From: Sistotremastrum niveocremeum HHB9708
Taxonomy: Eukaryota; Basidiomycota; Agaricomycetes; Sistotremastrales; Sistotremastraceae
Direction of reading: 5' to 3'
Length of the DNA stretch: 64,000 bases
Assembly (NCBI GenBank): GCA_001630475.1
Contig: KV419409.1
Span: 531,624-595,623, forward strand
The notes under the pieces: model-generated
What the model saw: the letters and a program-made list of their open reading frames with translations, nothing else
Database searches by the model: none
What the model was told of the DNA's origin: nothing
In this document: positions 57,640 to 64,000 of the stretch, in pieces
How the letters are laid out: each line of letters starts with the position of its first letter
How positions within the stretch are numbered: the first letter of the stretch is position 1
Program-made: the position numbers and the translations under genes

Positions 57640-60600
57640 ATGACCAAATTTCGAGCAGACTGGGACAGCGACACCGAGCTGGATGTCGGTCTTGAAGAGA
57701 CATTGCCTCCATCTTCTCCACCTCGAAACGACAGCAGACGGGCAACTGTCGAAGATTACAGTTCAGGTAGCGATGAGGATGAGCTGCAGGAGGAGGAGGA
57801 GGAGTTAATGCAGACTTCACCTTCGAGAGGGCCAGTGGCAGCCCAGGCTCTCGTGCAGGACGATGATGGCGAGTACGTTCATGCTCACGAAGCCGGGATA
57901 CACGAGCCATCACCCGAGTCTTGGGACTCCGAGCGCGACTTCGACGCGAACAAGGAGAACGAACGGCGCGTCACAACTGAGCCTATACCATGGGCTGCCA
58001 CCGTTGGTGTGGAACCGCATCGTCTCCATGTAATGCAACAGTCTTTCTTTCATACTCAACCCCAACCACCAACCACTCAACCACCTTCACGATATCCGAT
58101 ATCCATCTCAAAAGGTCGAACACCAACTCCTCAGAATGCCACTCCTTCAGCCACACAAACGAACGGAAAACGTACCATCCGACCCTCTGATTTCAATTCT
58201 ACCGTGGAGAATGGAGAGGTTTGTCTCAAACTTACCATTGTTATCGCCACCATTGAAGAAATTTGTTCAGCGTTCTTCTTTCGGTAACAACCTCCTCAAT
58301 CCTCCAACACGACCGGCTCGCAAGTACGCTAAAGTGACTCCGCAAGTCTCATTGACTGCGGGTCACGAAGGCTCTCTTGTCGATCTGGGTCTCTCGATGA
58401 GTCGATCATTCCGGGTCAGCTGGGGCCCAGGCGGGACTTTGGCCCACTTCGGGACGATTTGCGGCCCCAAAGATACTTCGTACGCGTCTTATTCAATTCG
58501 TTATGCTCTAGCTCCTCAATTTGACTGCTAGGAATTATGCATCGAGTTCTGTGATTACTGTTGAAAAATTGAAGATTTCTCCAGTCGACGATGTGAGTTA
58601 TCAACAATCTGTTCAACCCCTCCCTCTCTGAAACCTCAAAAGGATGACGAACGAGATCGCTCCTCAGACTTACTGTCGCTGCTATCGCGGCAGACCGAAG
58701 TCAGTATCGATCAAGGCATACCAAGTGCCAGTGCCTTGCAGTCACTGCGTTTCAATGACTTCGCTTCAATCTTTCCCACGTCCGATACATCGCCAGAAGC
58801 CAACCTATGGCGTCTTGGAGTAGCTCTTTTTGATGAGCTAGACCTGCTTGATCCCAACGTCTCGGTCCAAGTCTTCCAACGAATCTACCAAATTCGCCGG
58901 AAGGACGCTGTCAGCCAATGGCTCGAAGGGGCTTGTAGAAGTGCCGTTGATTCCGACTTCGGGTCCTTACGTGGAAGCGGGAACGTTGCGAAGCAGATCC
59001 TCACTCTCCTGACAGGGAACCAGGTCGAGCGAGCTGTTGAGCTCGCCGTTGACGGCAAATTCGTCCAATTATCAACTTTATTATCGCAATCTGGCGATGC
59101 AACTTTCAGAGATTCGCTGAGAGATCAGATCACTATTTGGCGAGAACAGAGGGTTAACACTCATATATCACCGGAGGTGCTTATGCTATACGAACTTTTG
59201 GCCGGGATGACCATCGCAGAAGGCGCTCGAGGGCCGTTAGACTGGAAGCGGGCGTTCGGGCTCAGACTGTGGTTTGGAGACACGCTTGATGTGGATGCAG
59301 GGTTGGTGGATGTGGTAGAAGAGTATGAGAGGTTAGCGGAGAACTCATCGTGTCCATCACCAACGCCTTGGTATATCGAATCTCCCCCGTCCTCGCCACT
59401 CGCACGTACTCTTCGACGGCCGTCTTCCACTATCTCAGTGCTTGATGCCCAGTTTCTAATGATCAAACTCTTCACCGATCCTTCACTCTCCTTCGACGAA
59501 CTGTTGTCCCCCCTCCCTTACTCCCCTTCCCCATTGGACACTCGCCTCCCATTCTTCATGTACATCCTCCTCTCAGGCATTCTTCCCGACCGCGACATTT
59601 CAGATCGACAGACATCCAGTGCGGGGCCGGTCAGAGGATCGAGCATGATTGCGGGACAGGTCATCGAGGGATACGCCACCATGCTTGAGAACGTAGACTC
59701 CATCAAAGAGGCTGCTTTTGTTCTTATGTTCCTGGAATCAGGTGCAGGGTAAGCTCAGCTTCCTTCCACGGTTGCCCGTAACTCAATCTTGCTCTACAGG
59801 CGAAAGAAAAGCATCGTTGAACTTCTCTCACGAAACGCTCACTTGATAGATGAAGAGCTCGAAGAGGCGCTGCTCGTCCTCCAAATACCCATTCAGTGGA
59901 TCAACGAAGCAAAGGTGCATCATCTCCGGTTCCTCCCATCTTCGTTGTCGGACTTATCGGCTTTATACAATAGGCTACGTATCATCTCTATCAGGGAGAG
60001 ATTTATGAAGGTTATGAAGCCGCACTGAAAGGAGGGCTCCAGAATCTCGCCCACGATCTTGCTGTACAGAGATTAGCGCCTGAAGTCGTGATGAGAGATG
60101 ACATGCGACTGCTTCGACATCTATTTGCCCGATTCATCCCGAAGCTAGTCAATGGTTGGTCGACACGAGGAAAAGTGAGTCATCCTTGACCTCTCTATTC
60201 ATCTAGTGATACTCCTGCTGACGCGTCTCCAATGTAGTTGTACCTCGACTACGCGACGCTCATGATCGCGCTGGATCAACAGGCCGAAGCAACACGTGCA
60301 GCAGAGCCTGAGGCCGTTCCAGATGCTGTCGAAGCGGCGGAATTATCTCGTCTCGCTCTCGAGCTCCCAAAGCTGATCCCAAATCTCCCAGACGTGGGAG
60401 GCCGAAATCCTGCCCTTCTGCATCGGGCTGCCGTGCAGCGAATGTCGAATGAGCTGGCAAAACGAGAAGCAGGGCTGAAGAAGCTCGGTCTCGTAAGTCC
60501 TTTCCTCTCCACTGCTCGCGTAGGTTCATCTTGAACTGATGAACCATACACAGGATAATATTACCCTTGGGAAGGGAGCAGTCTTGTTGTTGGATAATGA

Positions 60601-60673
60601 AACTCGCTTGGCTAACGCTAAATCGAAGGCCATACATCGATTCATGCAGAGTGTCGAGGCCGCTGCATCATGA
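57640..60673 (+). CDS. Nuclear pore protein Nup96 / Nup145C-type scaffold nucleoporin
   Basis: Start at 57640 (MTKFRADWDSDTELDVGLEE). An acidic, disordered first part is followed, after an intron at about 58219-58258, by FVQRSSFGNNLLNPP and LGLSMSRSFRVSWGPGGTLA, the Nup96 signature. The alpha-helical domain then begins (SIFPTSDTSPEANLWRLGVA, IRRKDAVSQWLEGAC, LTGNQVERAVELAVDGKFVQ, LSTLLSQSGD) and runs to FMQSVEAAAS at 60673. Seven or so short introns. Nup96/Nup145C is part of the Y-shaped (Nup84/Nup107) coat of the pore, binding Sec13 through its N-terminal part. In many organisms it is made as a Nup98-Nup96 precursor and cleaved. Here the gene next door begins 217 bases upstream in the other direction, so no Nup98 part is fused. 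Confidence 0.88.
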
Positions 60674-61358
60674 AACATGTGGTTCTGGCTTCACGGCTTG
60701 GTATATAACCTATTCTTATTGGTTCCATCTGTATGCGGATGATGTTCATACGCGTGTTGTTTCATCGTTTCTCAAAAGTAATATAGTCTGTTCCCCGGAT
60801 CCCTATAGTAAGAATTCTTAAGCGTGCTTATGATTCGTACATATAATTATGCAGACTCAAACGCAGTACAGAATGAGGATCGTTGGTCCGGATGTACTTA
60901 CACATGTAGGCGTTGACTTCGGAGTATGAATAGTATATCCATCAGCTCTTCATGCCTGCGATTGCTCAAGACGAGCGAGCTCCAGCAAGTCCTGTTTTGT
61001 TGGTCTTCGAAACTTGGCCTCCGTATAACGTAGGGCAACATACTAAGTCTCACATTACTAGAATCAGTAACGAATCAATGCTACCATCAAGAGTATCGGA
61101 CATTACGGAGTTAGCGGGCTCGTAAGGTTTGGTTTCAACTGTATCGAACGATTTTGGGTCTCAAGCGATCAGACCACTTTGTCAAAAGATCTATATAATC
61201 TGGTCATGAGACTGGTATCGACCCACACATTCCAAATCATCTTCATCGCGCCAGCCACACAAAAGTAAGATTTCCTCAACCACGGGTGACCCGTCAACAA
61301 TCCAAACAAACCGACTGACGCACACTCTCATTGGCATTCACAGGAGATTTGGGAAACA
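60674..61358. other. Intergenic; ERG6 leader with possible upstream ORF and leader intron
   Basis: No protein gene. A possible leader exon ends at about 61265 (ACAAAA|GTAAGATT) and an acceptor (GGCATTCACAG) lies just before 61344. An ATG at 61206 in that leader would, after splicing, give a 25-codon upstream frame whose stop TGA overlaps the main ATG as ATGA. Confidence 0.45.
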
Positions 61359-62595
61359 ATGAGTCTCGATGGACGTGTCATCGAAAGGATCAAGAATTAT
61401 ACCAATTTCTGGGAGAAAGATTCTACCAAAGACACCGACGCGGAACGAGATAATCGCTTGACCAACTACAGCGATGTCATCAATGGTGAGTGAACAGAGA
61501 TATTCTGAGGGATATAGCTGATAGCTTTCTAGGATACTATGATGGCGCAACCGAACTGTACGAGTATGGATGGTCTCAGTCTTTCCATTTCTCTCGTTTC
61601 TACAAAGGCGAAGCTTTTGCTCAGTCTTTAGCCCGTCATGAACATTATCTCGCGGCTCAAATGAAGCTCAAACCTGGTATGCTCGTTCTCGATGTTGGAT
61701 GTGGTGTTGGAGGTCCAGCACGAGAGCTTGTTCGCTTTGCCGACGTTCGTATCATCGGGCTCAACAACAACGACTTCCAAATTGCCCGGGCTCGGAAATA
61801 TACTAAGCGTGCGGGTTTAGAGGATCGACTCACCTTTCAAGTCGGAGATTTTATGAAGCTCAGCGAGATTTTCGGCGAAGCAAAATTCGATGCAGGTAAT
61901 CCTCATTTATGCTTGCCGAAGATATCAGCACTCACCTATTTCCAGTTTATGCCATTGAAGCGACTGTCCACGCGCCATCCTTTGAGGGTGTGTACGGAGA
62001 AATATTGAAGGTTCTGAAACCAGGAGGCACTGTGAGTGGAGAAGCCTTCGCCCCGATTTCTTTCTCAAGCCCGACGCTCCCTATAGTTCGGCGTCTATGA
62101 ATGGGTCATGACACCTCAATGGAATCCATCTATCCCCTATCACAAAGAGATAGCTCATGGCATCGAGATCGGTGACGGCATCCCTGAAATGCGTTCGGCG
62201 ACAGCCTGTCTCGAAGCATTGAAGGCAGTCGGATTCGACATCAAACACCACGAAGATCTCGCCGAGCGACCTGATGAAGTTCCTTGGTATTATCCTCTCG
62301 AAGGCGACATTCTCAAAGCGCAGACTGTCTGGGATTATTTTACGGTCTGGAGAATGAGCTGGAGCGGGAAGATAGTGACTCAAGGGGCGGTAAAGCTTCT
62401 GGAGTGGGTAGGAATCGCACCGAAAGGCACTTATAATGTTGGTGAAGCTTTGAAGATCGCAGCTGGGGCGCTGGTGGCTGGTGGGAAATTAAAGGTCGGC
62501 AACACAGTAGACCGCGAAGTGTAAGACACACTGACGCCCATTGCTCTCAGATATTCACACCCATGTTCCTTGTCATCAGCAATAGACCCGCCTGA
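61359..62595 (+). CDS. ERG6: Sterol 24-C-methyltransferase
   Basis: Start at 61359 ([20 protein letters not shown]). [20 protein letters not shown] and [20 protein letters not shown] are diagnostic of Erg6. SAM motif I is [13 protein letters not shown], followed by [74 protein letters not shown]-type [20 protein letters not shown] and [11 protein letters not shown]. Four short introns (after ..DVIN, after ..AKFDA, after ..KPGGT and before [14 protein letters not shown]), all in frame; stop at 62595. The enzyme transfers a methyl group from S-adenosylmethionine to C-24 of zymosterol or lanosterol-type sterols in ergosterol synthesis. Length of about 345 residues is normal. Confidence 0.95.
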
Positions 62596-62700
62596 GTCTG
62601 GACTGTGTAATCAAGTGGACAGTCGCAGATTACCGACCAAGGACCATGCCTGAGTCACGGATAGTAATTGATACATGAGTGTTAATGGCTTCGAACTCCA

Positions 62701-64000
62701 TCAAAAATACACAATCTTGAGAGAATTTGTATACTGCATTATCAACCTGCCCCCGATAAGATCGAAACAAGCCATGCCATCGATGAGCGCTGGAGGCGAT
62801 GTTGCTATGTTCAACCAGCATGTCTCGGCATGATAATCATCCCCGAAACGTAAGACACGATAGCTGTATTTGTCAGCGGTCACGATTTGACTCCCGAAGG
62901 ACGAAACAGGGAGTTTTCGGCGGATCCGCGACTCCCAGCGGGGAAGAGTGGGGGCGCCGCGGACAGGAATGGAGGATCGTTCCCAATCATCAAGAGAAAG
63001 CGTCCAGTGATTTATTTTGACCAGGGGCCGAGAAAACGGCTCTTCCGTGACGTCCAAGACATAGCCTCCCTTCATCAAGCGAAGCTGACATGTAGTTTCT
63101 GCACCGGGCCACCGGGAGAACCCCTCCCGTGGGTAACGAAGCACAGGTAGTCCTTCGTTCAAGTCAGAGCTCTCTGTGCCGTCGTCAAGAGCTTCCAGTG
63201 TGGCGATATTGTCAATAGTTATTCGATCGGCTTCCTGAGCCATGGGTGGCATGGTGGACGGCAAATCTAGAGTCAGCCAGTGGGGGTCGCGGCTACCATC
63301 TCGGCACTCGATGATCAAGACTGGCTTCGTCGGGTGAAATTGAAGGTAAGTCACGAGGTACTAGAAGATATTTAGCAACCGATTCACCAGGAACGAGAAG
63401 CAACCACATACGCTGTCATCGAGACCAATCGGGAAACGTGCGGCGGTGTTCGCCTTCCAATCGCATAGTATGATGTAGTGATCAAGTGCAAGGACAACGA
63501 GATTCTCCTGAATCCCTACTCTTTTTACGCTCGAATTATCGTCGATATTGGATTCAAGTTCGAAAAGGAGTTCAAACTGAGAAGTGATGGAGCCAAAGTC
63601 ATCTTCGCCGAGTGAATATTCATTGACGTAAAGGTCTATCGTCTTGTCGGCACTCTTTTCAACCATCGCAACGCATACGCTGCGAGAACCCTGGGGAACA
63701 TGATAAGCCATGTCTATGACTTTCGGGTGTTCGTCGTCTGTTTCGACGAGATCGTTCAAGAAATCGACCAAGTAGACAGTGCGAGTCGGATAGTCGTAGA
63801 AGATGATATAATGGTCCACTACAAACTGATATAGCATCCAGATGGGAGGCCTCACTCGTCCGGTATCTTCTCGCACCTCGACGACGTGGGAATCTTTGAA
63901 CCATATCATCGAGTCAGAATCACTGGGATTGAGGAGTCTTCGTGACAACGATGAAGCCCGTGCCGCCCGATCGAACAAGGTCTCGAGATCCACGGAGTTC
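62701..64000 (-). CDS. F-box-family protein copy 11, 5' end outside the window (subfamily IV)
   Basis: The visible part starts in the long second exon: MDLETLFDRAARASSLSRRL at 63993 matches the PMELYDAAAKATALSARM block of copy 10, followed by VVDHYIIFYDYPTRTVYLVD and ILCDWKANTAARFPI. Second intron near 63363-63420, then YLQFHPTKPVLIIECRDGSR, a strand-rich part and the end GRLIMQYTNSLKIVYF at 62701. The F-box exon would lie just past 64000. The C-terminal aromatic residue and the intron position support membership in the family. It converges on ERG6 with 105 bases between the stops. Confidence 0.78.

Noticed and set aside
1-64000. LTR retrotransposons, Polinton-like or other virus-derived elements
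   Set aside because: No reverse transcriptase, integrase, capsid or long direct terminal repeats were recognised; the mobile DNA seen is a Helitron, TIR transposons and MITEs.

Overview
The window is nuclear DNA of a filamentous basidiomycete, probably Agaricomycotina. Genes are dense and on both strands, most carry several GT-AG introns of about 45-90 bases, there are two Zn2Cys6 regulators, an ERG6, a GMC oxidoreductase, and a rolling-circle Helitron and other DNA transposons of fungal type. No species can be named from the sequence alone. One run of 160 Ns (38939-39098) is an assembly gap inside a repeat.

Left flank (1-9.1 kb): a GMC flavoprotein oxidoreductase (minus), an unresolved stretch with coding-like pieces (4.4-6.4 kb), and a Ser/Gly/Pro/Asn-rich putative regulator with a basic helical C-terminus (minus).

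Core (9.2-57.4 kb, with one more copy entering at 62.7-64 kb): an expanded cluster of F-box proteins. I count 11 gene copies (11.3-12.0, 12.4-14.1, 25.3-27.0, 29.5-31.2, 31.8-40.3, 40.9-42.5, 42.8-44.4, 50.8-52.4, 52.6-54.2, 55.8-57.4, 62.7-64 kb) in about four subfamilies. All have the F-box helix pair in a tiny first exon ending near a VAQ-type motif (last copy not visible), a beta-rich body, and a stop directly after a hydrophobic-x-Tyr/Phe tail. Interleaved are a duplicated gene of unknown function (9.2-10.7 and 45.8-47.4 kb) and a duplicated Zn2Cys6 transcription factor (14.7-22.9 and 47.4-50.7 kb). The two halves look like a rearranged segmental duplication with later tandem growth of the F-box genes.

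Mobile DNA has worked over this cluster. A 3.5-kb terminal-inverted-repeat transposon (17426-20935) sits inside an exon of the first transcription factor, between its DNA-binding domain and the rest. A 2-kb inverted-repeat element (27350-29394) lies between F-box copies 3 and 4 and holds two small MITEs. A 6.3-kb Helitron (32141-38483) splits F-box copy 5 and carries a second kind of MITE in its Rep-helicase gene; a sister MITE sits in the same F-box gene. Target-site duplications are visible for the TIR elements and the MITEs, so the nesting order can be read directly.

Housekeeping genes break up or flank the right part: mitochondrial cardiolipin synthase (54.4-55.5 kb), tRNA-Gly(GCC) (55.65 kb), a stand-alone Nup96/Nup145C nucleoporin (57.6-60.7 kb) and sterol C-24 methyltransferase ERG6 (61.4-62.6 kb). 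F-box proteins are normally the substrate receptors of SCF ubiquitin ligases; a fast-evolving, transposon-rich array of them beside duplicated regulators looks like an accessory, lineage-specific recognition system, but no substrate can be read from the sequence.
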